DNA of 64,000 nt. Origin: Vibrio sp. 10N. Its GTDB lineage: Bacteria; Pseudomonadota; Gammaproteobacteria; Enterobacterales; Vibrionaceae. Below, one piece after another: positions 15,277 through 23,158 of this stretch (positions are counted from its first letter, which is position 1; each line of letters starts with the position of its first letter). The DNA is taken from positions 372,001-436,000 of the forward strand of contig NZ_BTPM01000001.1 of assembly GCF_036245475.1 (NCBI RefSeq), given 5' to 3'. Position numbers and translations under genes: made by a program. The notes below the pieces were generated by a model. It searched no databases. It saw only the letters and a program-made list of their open reading frames with translations, and was not told the DNA's origin.

Positions 15277-15992
15277 ACCTAAATCTCACCAAGGGGCAAA
15301 CCATTCCCCTAACCATTGATTCTACATGGCTCTTTGTTGAGTCGATTTCGGGCAAGTTATCGGTGCAAATTGATGCGACAGGGGAAAGCTTCTCGCTACC
15401 CAATCGCTCGGTGTTTCGCTATGGCAAGCCCTTGGGTCGAATCCTTCTCTCTGGTGAAGGGGCGCTGTCTCTTGAGCATGGCGTGGGTGATTTCACCCCG
15501 CCAGTGGAAGGGCAAAAACTCGATATTCAAACTATGCCGTCAGTCAGTTTCTTGCCAGGTCAAACGGTAGGGGTAACCGAATTACCCAAAGTAGAAATTG
15601 AAGCGGGTCAAAGCGTGGGCGTGTCCTCTCTGCCAAAAGTGCAGATTGAAGATGGTCAGCAAGTTGACATCAAAACCCTGCCTGACGTTCAACTCAAAAG
15701 CGGTCAGTCGGTGAATGTTGGCACCATGCCAAGCGTTGAACTGGCAGCAGGGCAAACAATCAAGGTGCTCTCAGGTAGTGCGCTTTCAGTACACAGCGGA
15801 GAAATGCCGTTAGAGGTGCCCGCTAACCCCGCCCGTAAAGGCGTCATCATCAAAGCCAGCAGTACCAACGCAGGGCTAATCAGTCTTAACGGCTTTGAGC
15901 TTACGGCAGGCGAAAAGCTTACGGTTGAAACTGCCGCCACATTCACATTAACAGGAACCGCGCCCGATAAAGCGCAGGTATTGGAGTATTAA
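15273..15992 (+). CDS. Spike/fibre candidate with five 16-residue beta repeats
   Basis: 239 residues, beta-rich and without a membrane helix. Residues 88-167 hold five back-to-back 16-residue repeats with the pattern (L/M)P-x-V-x-(I/L/F)-x-x-GQ-(S/T/Q)-V-x-(V/I)-x-x; an example is LPKVEIEAGQSVGVSS. Regular 15-16-residue repeats with a conserved Gly turn and alternating hydrophobics are seen in triple beta-spiral fibre shafts such as adenovirus fibre and PRD1 P5. The N-terminal part (1-87) would be the base and the C-terminal part (about 168-239) the tip. Host-binding is inferred. Confidence 0.62.
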   Translation: MNLNLTKGQTIPLTIDSTWLFVESISGKLSVQIDATGESFSLPNRSVFRYGKPLGRILLSGEGALSLEHGVGDFTPPVEGQKLDIQTMPSVSFLPGQTVGVTELPKVEIEAGQSVGVSSLPKVQIEDGQQVDIKTLPDVQLKSGQSVNVGTMPSVELAAGQTIKVLSGSALSVHSGEMPLEVPANPARKGVIIKASSTNAGLISLNGFELTAGEKLTVETAATFTLTGTAPDKAQVLEY

Positions 15993-15994
15993 TC

Positions 15995-16729
15995 ATGTCT
16001 AACTTTCCAGCGTTACCCACGGGCAGCAGCCGCAACAAAATTGAGTTTCTTTATGATTTGTTGAGCGGTCTTGAACTTGGCGGCGGTAGCAGCGAGTTAA
16101 TACAAACTATGGTTACCCCAATCCCCAGCACATCAATGAGCGCAGGCTTTAACGAGAAGAAATTTGCGTTAAAACAACTCATGCCGAGCACCAATACGGC
16201 GGGAGATAAAGCGTTTTACCAGTACCAGAATGACCCAGAAACAAAGGTGATGGTGAATGGCTTGGTTGAGCAGTTTAAAGATGAAGACCCCGCTGCGATG
16301 GTTGCACTCACGTTCAGTTTGAATATTCCATTTCGCATAGATTGGGCAAACGGTGGAACCGATTTAACCGATGCCGAAAAGGTGTCACTCAGTCGTTTTG
16401 TGCGTGGTTCGATGAGCTCTTACATCATGGAGTCAGAGATATATATCTTTGATGAAAAAATCCATCTAGTTAGGACTGGTGAGGGTTCAACAGGTCAAAG
16501 CTTTTTCTCCTTTCTAGGCGAGTGTGTCGTGACGGTTTTTGTTAGTGACATCGTGGAAATATTCGACCGATATTTCGAAGGGTTTCCCATTGAAATTGGC
16601 ATCAAAATGCACGGTGACTTGGATGGAGCAGATACCAAATTCAACGCAGCGAATATCTTATTTGAAGATGCGGGAACGTTGCGACTCGTCGGCTCTGAAG
16701 TCATTGCGCCTCCACCAATGCCAGAGTAA
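15995..16729 (+). CDS. Unrecognised phage structural protein candidate, 244 residues
   Basis: Follows the spike candidate with 2 bp between genes and ends 5 bp before the hydrolase. The product is soluble, of mixed strand and helix, and ends with a Pro-rich tail (APPPMPE). Segments such as TFSLNIPFRIDWANGGTDLTDAEK and GFPIEIGIKMHGDLDGAD suggest a compact beta domain. It could be the receptor-binding tip or a vertex protein, by position only. Confidence 0.58.
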   Translation: MSNFPALPTGSSRNKIEFLYDLLSGLELGGGSSELIQTMVTPIPSTSMSAGFNEKKFALKQLMPSTNTAGDKAFYQYQNDPETKVMVNGLVEQFKDEDPAAMVALTFSLNIPFRIDWANGGTDLTDAEKVSLSRFVRGSMSSYIMESEIYIFDEKIHLVRTGEGSTGQSFFSFLGECVVTVFVSDIVEIFDRYFEGFPIEIGIKMHGDLDGADTKFNAANILFEDAGTLRLVGSEVIAPPPMPE

Positions 16730-16734
16730 TCACC

Positions 16735-17214
16735 ATGCGTCTAATCATCATTGTTCTGATAGTTGGTGCGCTGATGATTGGCGCACCCAAAGGGGTAAAC
16801 ATCGTGAAATCACAACTCAATCGCGGGATTCGTAACAACAACCCGCTCAACATTCGCATAAGTAACAATGCTTGGACAGGCAAAGTAACGCCCTCCAAAG
16901 ATAAAGCGTTTGAAACCTTCTCGCACTCGAAATACGGCTTTCGAGCGGCAACCAAGCTCATTCGCAACTACCAAAACCTTTATGGGCTCAACACCCTTCA
17001 AGGAATTATCAGCCGCTTTGCGCCTAAGAGTGACAGCAACGACACGGATAACTATGTGCAGTTCGTGGCGGGTCGCCTCAATGTGGGCGCCACTACGCCG
17101 CTCAACCTCTTTGATGATGAGTTTATGACTCGCCTAGTGCATTCCATGTCGATTATGGAAGTCGGGCGTTACTACTCATTAGAAGATGCAGCGCAAGGGG
17201 TAGCACTGGCATGA
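16735..17214 (+). CDS. Membrane-anchored peptidoglycan hydrolase (virion-type, 'RGIRNNNP' family)
   Basis: 159 residues. An N-terminal hydrophobic helix (LIIIVLIVGALMIGAP) is followed by a domain with RGIRNNNPLNIRISNNAWTG and the FETFSHSKYGFRAATKLIRNYQ segment, a pattern widespread among phage lysozyme-like structural proteins that are often annotated 'structural protein P5'. The family is thought to cut the cell wall during entry or release. The anchor suggests attachment to the virion membrane. It overlaps the next short gene by 4 bp. Confidence 0.72.
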   Translation: MRLIIIVLIVGALMIGAPKGVNIVKSQLNRGIRNNNPLNIRISNNAWTGKVTPSKDKAFETFSHSKYGFRAATKLIRNYQNLYGLNTLQGIISRFAPKSDSNDTDNYVQFVAGRLNVGATTPLNLFDDEFMTRLVHSMSIMEVGRYYSLEDAAQGVALA

Positions 17215-17300
17215 CCAAAAACGAAGTAATGCAACGTCTAGCGGTTGGCATCTTGACCGCTTTAATCAGCGCTTATATCTGGAAGCGCATCAACGGCTAG
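17211..17300 (+). CDS. Very small membrane protein, 29 residues
   Basis: ATG 17211 overlaps the stop of the hydrolase (ATGA). The product MTKNEVMQRLAVGILTALIS continues to YIWKRING, a single short helix. It is supported by coupling and by its place in the lysis/entry cluster rather than by similarity. Confidence 0.5.
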   Translation: MTKNEVMQRLAVGILTALISAYIWKRING

Positions 17301-17311
17301 GAGTAACAGCA

Positions 17312-17515
17312 ATGAAAATAGATTTGAAACAGGCATCGACAAAGAAGGGGCTTGCGCTTATTGGTGCGGGTGTAGCGTTGGCAACGGGGCATCCTGAACT
17401 ATTAACGGCAAGCGTGACGCCTGAAGGTTTGCAAGTGGGTGGCTTAATTGGTGTGGCTGCACCGATTTTGGTTGGGTTGTGGGAAGCAGTGCGGGATGAG
17501 TTTAAGGGGGCTTAA
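17312..17515 (+). CDS. Holin candidate, 67 residues
   Basis: Preceded by AGGAGT. The product has two hydrophobic segments (GLALIGAGVALATG and GGLIGVAAPILVGLWEAV) with charged ends, a layout common among small phage holins. It lies after the peptidoglycan hydrolase, as in lysis cassettes. Several unrelated virion membrane proteins look alike, so the call is tentative. Confidence 0.5.
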   Translation: MKIDLKQASTKKGLALIGAGVALATGHPELLTASVTPEGLQVGGLIGVAAPILVGLWEAVRDEFKGA

Positions 17516-17676
17516 TGTTGGAAGTCCCAATAGTTAGTTTACTCTCAGAGCTTGGCTTTAAACCTACAGAAGTTTTGATACTTGCTATGCTTTGGCAAAA
17601 TGTCAGAAATACAAGGGTATTGCTCGATAAGTTGGTTTTGAAAGTAAACAAATTAGAGAGTCAACAGAGAGGCTAG
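17515..17676 (+). CDS. Small protein of the lysis region, 53 residues
   Basis: ATG 17515 overlaps the previous stop by one base and is preceded by AAGGGGG. The product starts MLEVPIVSLLSELGFKPTEV and has a short hydrophobic stretch (VLILAML) before a basic, coiled-coil-like end (LDKLVLKVNKLESQQRG). It may be a holin partner or spanin-like regulator; nothing is conclusive. Confidence 0.5.
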   Translation: MLEVPIVSLLSELGFKPTEVLILAMLWQNVRNTRVLLDKLVLKVNKLESQQRG

Positions 17677-17745
17677 AACAGGATTTTTTCTTCTGTTTTA
17701 GGGTTTGTTATGATCTCCTAAAGAGAAGACACATGAGGTTGTTGT

Positions 17746-18306
17746 ATGACGTTTGAAGACTTTCTGCATCTAATACTTTTCCACAGCAGTACGTTCGCTA
17801 ACATTGCGACAGTAGTGGCCGTTATCTTTGCAATACGTGGTTATTATCAAGCGAGAAATCACTGGAAGTCGAAATATCATGAGCAACTGATGTTGAGTTA
17901 TCAAGATGTTAGAGATAGTTGTTATCTTGTGTTCAGATTGCAGGCGCGCCTAGCGTATATAGACTCAACTATGAGGCTTCTACAAGAGGAGCATGGGGAA
18001 AACGCCAATCTAGATACATACTACAGCGACGAAGATAGGTTTGCGAAAGAACTAATAGAGGCAGAAAAGGATATGTCTCGTGCACTCGTCGAGCTTTTTA
18101 GTAACGTTCAGCTGTTGAAAAACCTTAAAATCTCGCACTCCACATATCTAAATAGACGTTATATTTCTAGTGCTATAGAGGAAATAAGGCAAGCAGTTCA
18201 GCTGCAACCTCGCCTCGAACAGGAGCGCATAGCAATAGGCTTTGGAAAACCCTTCGAGCTTGGCAAGAAGTGGCATAAGTTAGATGATGAATTTAATGTC
18301 ACATAG
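17746..18306 (+). CDS. Membrane-anchored helical accessory protein, 186 residues
   Basis: Not recognised. An N-terminal helix (about residues 15-31, STFANIATVVAVIFAI) anchors a long cytoplasmic helical region rich in Glu, Arg, Leu and Gln. It has its own upstream gap (17677-17745) with a TATGAT -10-like box near 17711, and its 3' end overlaps the convergent integrase by 8 bp. The position next to the integrase, separate promoter and AT-rich sequence compared with the capsid operon suggest a lysogenic-conversion gene, such as superinfection exclusion or defence. That role is inferred. Confidence 0.6.
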   Translation: MTFEDFLHLILFHSSTFANIATVVAVIFAIRGYYQARNHWKSKYHEQLMLSYQDVRDSCYLVFRLQARLAYIDSTMRLLQEEHGENANLDTYYSDEDRFAKELIEAEKDMSRALVELFSNVQLLKNLKISHSTYLNRRYISSAIEEIRQAVQLQPRLEQERIAIGFGKPFELGKKWHKLDDEFNVT

Positions 18307-19375
18307 TCTTATTTTCTCTAGAGTGCAGTTTATGAGGGAAAAGCTGGGTGTATACTTGCCAAAGAATATTCAAGTTCCTATGCCCTGTTACTTGGGCTAC
18401 TTCTTCAATGGAGTAGCCTTTTTCAAATAAACGGCTAGCCCCTTCACGACGTAAGTCATGATAGCGCAAATCCTCAATACCTAGCTTGTTCCTAACACGC
18501 TGAAATCCAGCAGTCACACTTCGAGAGTTAAAAGGAAAAATCAACTCACTCTCTTTTGGCTGGCGCATAGCAATATCAAACGACTCCGCCAACAAAGGAA
18601 CAATCATGTGATTCCCCTGTTTTTTGCGTGGGTCTTTACGGTCACGCACAACCACAGTTTTGTGTTCTTCGTTGATATCCTCCCAACGCAGAGAGCAAAC
18701 CTCACCAATCCTCATGCAAGTCAAAATACTAAACTCAAGGATATCAACAAACGGGATGCGAGCTTGTCCATTGGCTCTGGCGTTTTGGCGCTCAATTAAT
18801 CCTTTCTTTAGCGCTTCGAGTTCGTCACCTGTAGGGCGGCGGGTACGCTTATCACTTTTACCGATAAGCTGCATGTCTGTTAGTACCGGTACTGCTTCAT
18901 CAAAAATCTTATAGTTGGCTTCTATGTCGAACACGGGATTCGCTTTTTTCATCACAGAGCGAAGATAGGCAATATCATGGTAAATGGTCGCGGGTTTGGC
19001 ACCTGCACCACGGCGATTTTTGCAGTGCTGTATTAGATCGCTAGTTTTTAGCTCATTGGTGTCTATTTGCGCTATATCGCAATCTCTGAGCATTTCTATC
19101 ACGTAGCGCTTGGTTCGCCCCGTGTTGTTCCATAAATCCTTATCTGCCATGAACTTATCGAGGAGTACCGAAAGGGGGACTGTTTTGGTACTATTTACAC
19201 CGTTCAATTCAATGTCGGATAGGCGTTTCTTGCCGTAGGTACGAGCGTGTTCTTTCTTTTTGAAAGTCTTTGACTCTCTGTGTATGATTGCCTGCTTTTT
19301 CTTGACGATGATTGTTGCTTTATAGCGGAATTCACCGTTTTTAAGTTGCCGCTTTTCGATTGAGAGTGAAGCCAT
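18299..19375 (-). CDS. Tyrosine integrase (dusA-targeting)
   Basis: 358 residues with the full catalytic set: Arg in TCMRIGEVCSLRW (R222), HDLRREG (H306, R309), TGHRNL (H332) and the nucleophile in WQVYTQLF (Y342). An N-terminal arm-binding region (KRQLKNGEFRYKATIIVKKK) and a SAM-like core-binding domain (about 65-150) precede it. The gene lies next to attR and reads away from dusA. It should cut within the 13-bp core shared by attL and attR. No excisionase was identified with confidence; one of the small early genes or the PrtN-type protein, which has an excisionase-like fold, may serve. Confidence 0.92.
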   Translation of the reverse strand: MASLSIEKRQLKNGEFRYKATIIVKKKQAIIHRESKTFKKKEHARTYGKKRLSDIELNGVNSTKTVPLSVLLDKFMADKDLWNNTGRTKRYVIEMLRDCDIAQIDTNELKTSDLIQHCKNRRGAGAKPATIYHDIAYLRSVMKKANPVFDIEANYKIFDEAVPVLTDMQLIGKSDKRTRRPTGDELEALKKGLIERQNARANGQARIPFVDILEFSILTCMRIGEVCSLRWEDINEEHKTVVVRDRKDPRKKQGNHMIVPLLAESFDIAMRQPKESELIFPFNSRSVTAGFQRVRNKLGIEDLRYHDLRREGASRLFEKGYSIEEVAQVTGHRNLNILWQVYTQLFPHKLHSRENKTM

Positions 19376-19395
19376 TCCGTCGTCCTACTCTTTGA

Positions 19396-19418
19396 GGGGT
19401 ACTATAAGGGGTACTATA
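19396..19418 (+). repeat. Tandem 11-bp repeats, candidate recombinase/Xis arm sites (right)
   Basis: GGGGTACTATA at 19396-19406 and 19408-19418, in the gap between the integrase start and dusA. They match the pair at 5590-5611 near attL. Confidence 0.6.
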
Positions 19419-19486
19419 GGACGAAATTTGGGAAAATTCCACGATATTCAAAGCGGATTTGATGGGTAAAATTATTAGGTAAAACA

Positions 19487-20491
19487 ATGACCAAGCCAGA
19501 TAACACAAGCAATTTCCAATCAAACCGCTTATCCGTGGCACCGATGCTCGATTGGACAGACAGACACTGCCGCTACTTCCACCGTCTGCTGTCATCACAA
19601 ACTTTGCTGTACACCGAGATGGTGACAACAGGTGCGATCATTCACGGTAAAGGTGATTTTCTAGCATACAACGAAGAAGAGCACCCTGTAGCGCTTCAGT
19701 TAGGTGGTTCAAACCCTGCTGATTTGGCAACCTGTGCAAAGCTCGCGGCTGAGCGTGGTTATGATGAAGTAAACCTAAACGTAGGTTGCCCATCGGATCG
19801 TGTGCAGAACGGCCGCTTCGGTGCTTGCTTGATGGCTGAACCAGATTTGGTGGCTGAGTGTGTGGCAGCGATGCGTGAAGTGGTTGATATTCCGGTGACG
19901 GTAAAAACCCGTATTGGTATCGACGATCAAGACTCGTATGAGTTTTTGACCAAGTTTGTTTCAACGGTTTCTGAGAAAGGCGGTGTGGATCAGTTTACCA
20001 TTCACGCGCGTAAAGCTTGGCTAAGTGGCCTGAGCCCGAAAGAGAACCGAGAGATCCCACCGTTGGATTACCCTCGCGCTTACCAAATTAAGAAAGATTT
20101 CCCACATCTTAATGTAGCGGTGAACGGCGGCGTAAAAACACTTGAGGAATCTCTGGAGCACTTGCAGCACCTTGATGGCGTGATGATCGGTCGTGAGGCT
20201 TATCAGAACCCATACATCCTCGCTCAGGTTGACCAGCTTATCTTCGGTTCAGACGCACCAGTGAAAAAGCGTAAGCAGGTAGTCGAAGAGATGTACCCAT
20301 ACATCGAACGTCAGCTTGCTAATGGATCTTACCTTGGTCATATCTCACGTCATATGATTGGTTTGTTCCAAGCAATGCCAGGTGCAAGACAATGGCGCCG
20401 TTACATTAGTGAGAATGCTCATAAGAAAGGGGCTGGTATCGAAGTGCTGGAGACTGCACTGGCTAAAATACCGTCCGAGCTGGATGTGTAA
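19487..20491 (+). CDS. dusA: tRNA-dihydrouridine synthase A, with prophage-supplied N-terminus
   Basis: 334 residues, normal length for DusA (about 330). It has the FMN/TIM-barrel motifs [47 protein letters not shown] with the catalytic cysteine, VKTRIG, and the [19 protein letters not shown] signature. DusA reduces U20/U20a in the tRNA D-loop. The first 19 codons come from the prophage end and differ from the displaced native start at 5486, but the reading frame is restored, so the enzyme should be active. Transcription must now come from a promoter in 19419-19486 or from the prophage; I see no strong promoter there. Confidence 0.95.
   Translation: MTKPDNTSNFQSNRLSVAPMLDWTDRHCRYFHRLLSSQTLLYTEMVTTGAIIHGKGDFLAYNEEEHPVALQLGGSNPADLATCAKLAAERGYDEVNLNVGCPSDRVQNGRFGACLMAEPDLVAECVAAMREVVDIPVTVKTRIGIDDQDSYEFLTKFVSTVSEKGGVDQFTIHARKAWLSGLSPKENREIPPLDYPRAYQIKKDFPHLNVAVNGGVKTLEESLEHLQHLDGVMIGREAYQNPYILAQVDQLIFGSDAPVKKRKQVVEEMYPYIERQLANGSYLGHISRHMIGLFQAMPGARQWRRYISENAHKKGAGIEVLETALAKIPSELDV
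19544..19556 (+). other. attR core
   Basis: ATGCTCGATTGGA inside dusA codons 20-24. Upstream (19487-19543) is prophage-supplied dusA sequence and downstream is the host gene. Confidence 0.85.
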
Positions 20492-20518
20492 TTTACCAAA
20501 CACTTGGCGATAAATACC

Positions 20519-20558
20519 AACTCCGACTATGCGTAAGCAAGTCGGAGTTTTTGTTTTT
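20519..20558 (+). terminator. Intrinsic terminator after dusA
   Basis: Stem AACTCCGAC/GTCGGAGTT followed by a T-rich tract (20549-20558). Confidence 0.8.
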
Positions 20559-20592
20559 GTGTATCTAACTGATTTTTAAGGGTTATGAAAGT

Positions 20593-20608
20593 TGGAACGC
20601 TTCCTGCA
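20593..20608 (+). promoter_or_regulatory. Sigma-54 promoter of pspG
   Basis: TGGAACGCTTCCTGCA matches the -24/-12 consensus TGGCACG-N4-TTGC with GG and GC at the right spacing. pspG in E. coli is driven by sigma-54 and PspF, which agrees with this site 50 bp before the gene. Confidence 0.75.
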
Positions 20609-20660
20609 ATCCATTTAAGCAATTCAGCAGATTTAAACAAACAACGAAATGGGAGAGGTT

Positions 20661-20870
20661 ATGTTTGAACTAATTTTCGTTTTGGTATTTCTTGCAACGC
20701 TAGTGATGACAGGTGTCACCTTTGTGACGGTGACTTTGGCAATCGTCGTATCGTTTGGTGTGATGTTTCTACTGGGTATGGTAGGTGTGGTGTTAAATCT
20801 ATTGCCTTATATCATCGCGTTTCTGATCGCGATTTGGATTTATAAAAAGGTAGTAGCGCCCGCAAATTAA
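20661..20870 (+). CDS. pspG: Phage shock protein G
   Basis: The ATG at 20661 has GGGAGAGG upstream and gives 69 residues starting MFELIFVLVFLATLVMTGV, with two to three membrane helices and the ending AIWIYKKVVAPAN. It resembles E. coli PspG (about 80 residues), including the FLGGML-like FLLGMVGVVLNLLPY region. A longer frame from 20649 would put the ribosome-binding sequence inside the coding region. The gene lies beside dusA as in E. coli and has a sigma-54 promoter. PspG is an inner-membrane effector of the phage shock response to membrane stress. Confidence 0.88.
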   Translation: MFELIFVLVFLATLVMTGVTFVTVTLAIVVSFGVMFLLGMVGVVLNLLPYIIAFLIAIWIYKKVVAPAN

Positions 20871-20968
20871 CAAACTGGTTACAAATAACCCCGCAGGGAT
20901 AAGCACAATTGCTATAGTTATCTATATGACCATGGGCGTCGGTCAATATAGTATTTCTGGAGGGAGCC

Positions 20969-21199
20969 ATGACAATTACGGAATTGAAGTATTTATTCCA
21001 TCAGGATTTGTTGGCAGAGGCGATCATCGAGCCCGCTGAATCGGAAGGGGGGTGGATCGTCGAGTTTCGCCATAAACAGGGCGGCTTTGTCATGTTAACC
21101 GATATACATGGCGCGGAGTGCGAATACAGTGATCTGGATAAAGCATCTAAATCTGCCCTTGCTGTCGGCTTTACCGAGGTTCGTATTGAAGCCAAATAA
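20969..21199 (+). CDS. Unrecognised small protein, 76 residues
   Basis: ATG 20969 is preceded by GGAGGGAG, a strong ribosome-binding sequence. The soluble product (MTITELKYLFHQDLLAEAII...) reads as a small alpha/beta domain with strands GWIVEFRHKQ and GFVMLTDIHG, then a helix DKASKSALAVGF. I recall conserved hypothetical proteins of this sort in Vibrio but no function. It stands alone between pspG and cysJ. Confidence 0.7.
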   Translation: MTITELKYLFHQDLLAEAIIEPAESEGGWIVEFRHKQGGFVMLTDIHGAECEYSDLDKASKSALAVGFTEVRIEAK

Positions 21200-21319
21200 C
21201 CAAGCTATCTAAACGAACCTCTTCTTCCAAAAAGTTATAAAACATTCATATCTATTCTTTCTTGTTATTAAGGTGGTTGGTTAATCTATCGTCACGCAAT
21301 GATTAGGGATGTCGTGACA

Positions 21320-23158
21320 ATGTCTTCAAACGTAAAACAGTCGCCGAACGGTAACGAATTACCAAGCCTAGCTGCTCCACTTAACGATCAGCAGCTATCA
21401 CAACTACAACAAGCATCAACTAACTTATCTTCAAACCAGCTTGCATGGGTGAGCGGTTATTTTTGGGGGCTAAGTCAGGCGGGTGCATCATCGGCTCTTA
21501 CACCAGTGGCTAGCGCAGTCAATACTGCAGCGGCGGCTGTGCCAGCAGGTAAGCTAACCATCATCTTTGCTTCTCAAACAGGTAACGCGAAAGGCGTTGC
21601 TGAGGAGCTAAAAGATGAAGCATCAACCCTGGGTATTGATGTTGAGCTTTTCGATGCGAGTGATTACAAAGGTAAAAATCTCGCTAAAGAAACCCACGTT
21701 ATTGTGGTTGCCTCTACAAATGGTGAGGGCGAAGCGCCTGATAATGCGATTGAACTGCATGAGTTCCTGCAATCTAAGAAAGCGCCGAAACTTCCAAACC
21801 TTAAGTATGGTGTTATTGGCTTAGGTGATTCTAGTTATGAGTTTTTCTGCCAAACCGGTAAAGATTTTGATGAGTATCTTGGTAAGTTAGGTGCTACCTC
21901 GTTTATTGATCGTATCGACTGTGACGTTGATTACGACGCGCCAGCGGGTGAGTGGCGAGCGAAAGCGCTAGAGGTCATCAAAGAAGATCTTGCCTCTCAA
22001 CCAGCAGATGTTGTGACACTGCCTGTTGCTGCAGCCGCCACGGTTAATTACACCAAGAAAAATCCATATACCGCAACACTACTTACAAGCCAAAAGATCA
22101 CGGGTCGTGATTCTGGTAAAGATGTGCGCCATATCGAGATTGATCTTGAAGGCTCTGGTATCACTTACCAGCCTGGTGACGCCTTGGGCGTATGGTTCGA
22201 AAACAGCAGTGAGCTGGTGGATGCTCTACTTGCGCAGGTTGGTTTATCGGGCATTGAAAGTGTGGATGTCGATGGGGAGAGCCTATCATTGCGCTCTGCG
22301 CTGATTAAGCACTATGAGATCACCGCGGCAAACCCACAGCAAGTAGCACAATACGCGGAAATTTCAGGCAGCAAGAAGCTTGAGAAGCTGGCGACTGATA
22401 AAGACAAACTTCGCGAGTATGCCTCGAACACCCAAGTGATTGACGTCTTTAAAGAGAAGAAAGCAAAACTAGAGGCTGAGCAACTATTGGGTCTACTACG
22501 CCGTTTAACCCCACGTCTCTATTCAATTGCATCTAGCCAAGAAGAAGTAGATGAAGAAGTTCATCTAACGGTTGGGCTTGTTGAATATCAAGCGGGCGAG
22601 GAAAGCCGATTTGGCGGTGCATCTTACTTCCTATCTCGTGGATTGGAAGAAGGTGGCGAGGTCAAAGTATTCGTTGAGCACAACAATAACTTCAAGCTAC
22701 CAGAAAATGGTGACACGCCAGTGATTATGGTCGGTCCTGGTACGGGTATTGCGCCATTTAGAAGCTTCATCCAAGAGCGTGATAACCAAGGCGACACTGG
22801 CAAGAACTGGTTGTTCTTCGGTGACCGCACGTTTACTCAAGATTTCCTATATCAAGTGGAATGGCAAAAGTATTTGAAGTCAGGTGTGCTAAACCGATTG
22901 GATGTGGCCTTTAGCCGTGACCAACACGAGAAAGTGTATGTTCAGCATCGATTGCTAGAACAAGGTGAGCAAGTATGGCAATGGCTACAGGAAGGTGCCC
23001 ACGTTTATGTATGTGGCGATGCTAACCATATGGCCAAAGATGTTCACAATGCCCTGATCGAGATCGTTAAGGTGCATGGTGGAAAAGAAGCTGACCAGGC
23101 AGAAGAATTTGTCAACGAACTAAGAAAAGCAAAACGTTATCAGAAGGATGTGTACTAA
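21320..23158 (+). CDS. cysJ: Sulfite reductase flavoprotein alpha subunit
   Basis: I choose ATG 21320 (GGGATG upstream); an ATG at 21299 would add 7 residues. The 612-residue product has a flavodoxin-like FMN domain (about 80-225, [18 protein letters not shown] and [13 protein letters not shown]), a FAD domain with PRLYSIASS and a C-terminal NADPH domain with [14 protein letters not shown] and [17 protein letters not shown], ending in RYQKDVY as in E. coli. CysJ passes electrons from NADPH to CysI in cysteine synthesis. It overlaps cysI by one base. The AT-rich upstream region (21200-21319) probably contains CysB sites, not resolved here. Confidence 0.95.
   Translation: MSSNVKQSPNGNELPSLAAPLNDQQLSQLQQASTNLSSNQLAWVSGYFWGLSQAGASSALTPVASAVNTAAAAVPAGKLTIIFASQTGNAKGVAEELKDEASTLGIDVELFDASDYKGKNLAKETHVIVVASTNGEGEAPDNAIELHEFLQSKKAPKLPNLKYGVIGLGDSSYEFFCQTGKDFDEYLGKLGATSFIDRIDCDVDYDAPAGEWRAKALEVIKEDLASQPADVVTLPVAAAATVNYTKKNPYTATLLTSQKITGRDSGKDVRHIEIDLEGSGITYQPGDALGVWFENSSELVDALLAQVGLSGIESVDVDGESLSLRSALIKHYEITAANPQQVAQYAEISGSKKLEKLATDKDKLREYASNTQVIDVFKEKKAKLEAEQLLGLLRRLTPRLYSIASSQEEVDEEVHLTVGLVEYQAGEESRFGGASYFLSRGLEEGGEVKVFVEHNNNFKLPENGDTPVIMVGPGTGIAPFRSFIQERDNQGDTGKNWLFFGDRTFTQDFLYQVEWQKYLKSGVLNRLDVAFSRDQHEKVYVQHRLLEQGEQVWQWLQEGAHVYVCGDANHMAKDVHNALIEIVKVHGGKEADQAEEFVNELRKAKRYQKDVY

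Larger units (their letters stand above)
5540..19556. mobile_element. Integrated tailless (PM2/corticovirus-like, double-jelly-roll) prophage in dusA
   Basis: Bounded by the 13-bp direct repeat ATGCTCGATTGGA at 5540-5552 and 19544-19556, which lies in the dusA coding sequence. Length is about 14.0 kb. Contents from left: kinase/HIRAN cargo, LexA/CI-type repressor, PrtN-type activator, HUH Rep, A32/FtsK-like packaging ATPase, a capsid protein resembling PM2 P2, many small single-helix membrane proteins, a spike candidate, a peptidoglycan hydrolase, a holin candidate, an accessory membrane protein and a tyrosine integrase. No tail, terminase or portal genes are present. The gene complement matches the PM2-like prophages known in aquatic gammaproteobacteria; dusA is a known integration target for many elements. 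All main genes look intact, so it may be functional. Confidence 0.88.

Noticed and set aside
5540..19556. Identity as a filamentous phage or an autolykivirus
   Set aside because: No Zot/coat gene set of filamentous phages is present. Autolykiviruses, as I know them, have protein-primed replication and terminal repeats, whereas this element has an HUH Rep and an att-site integrase.
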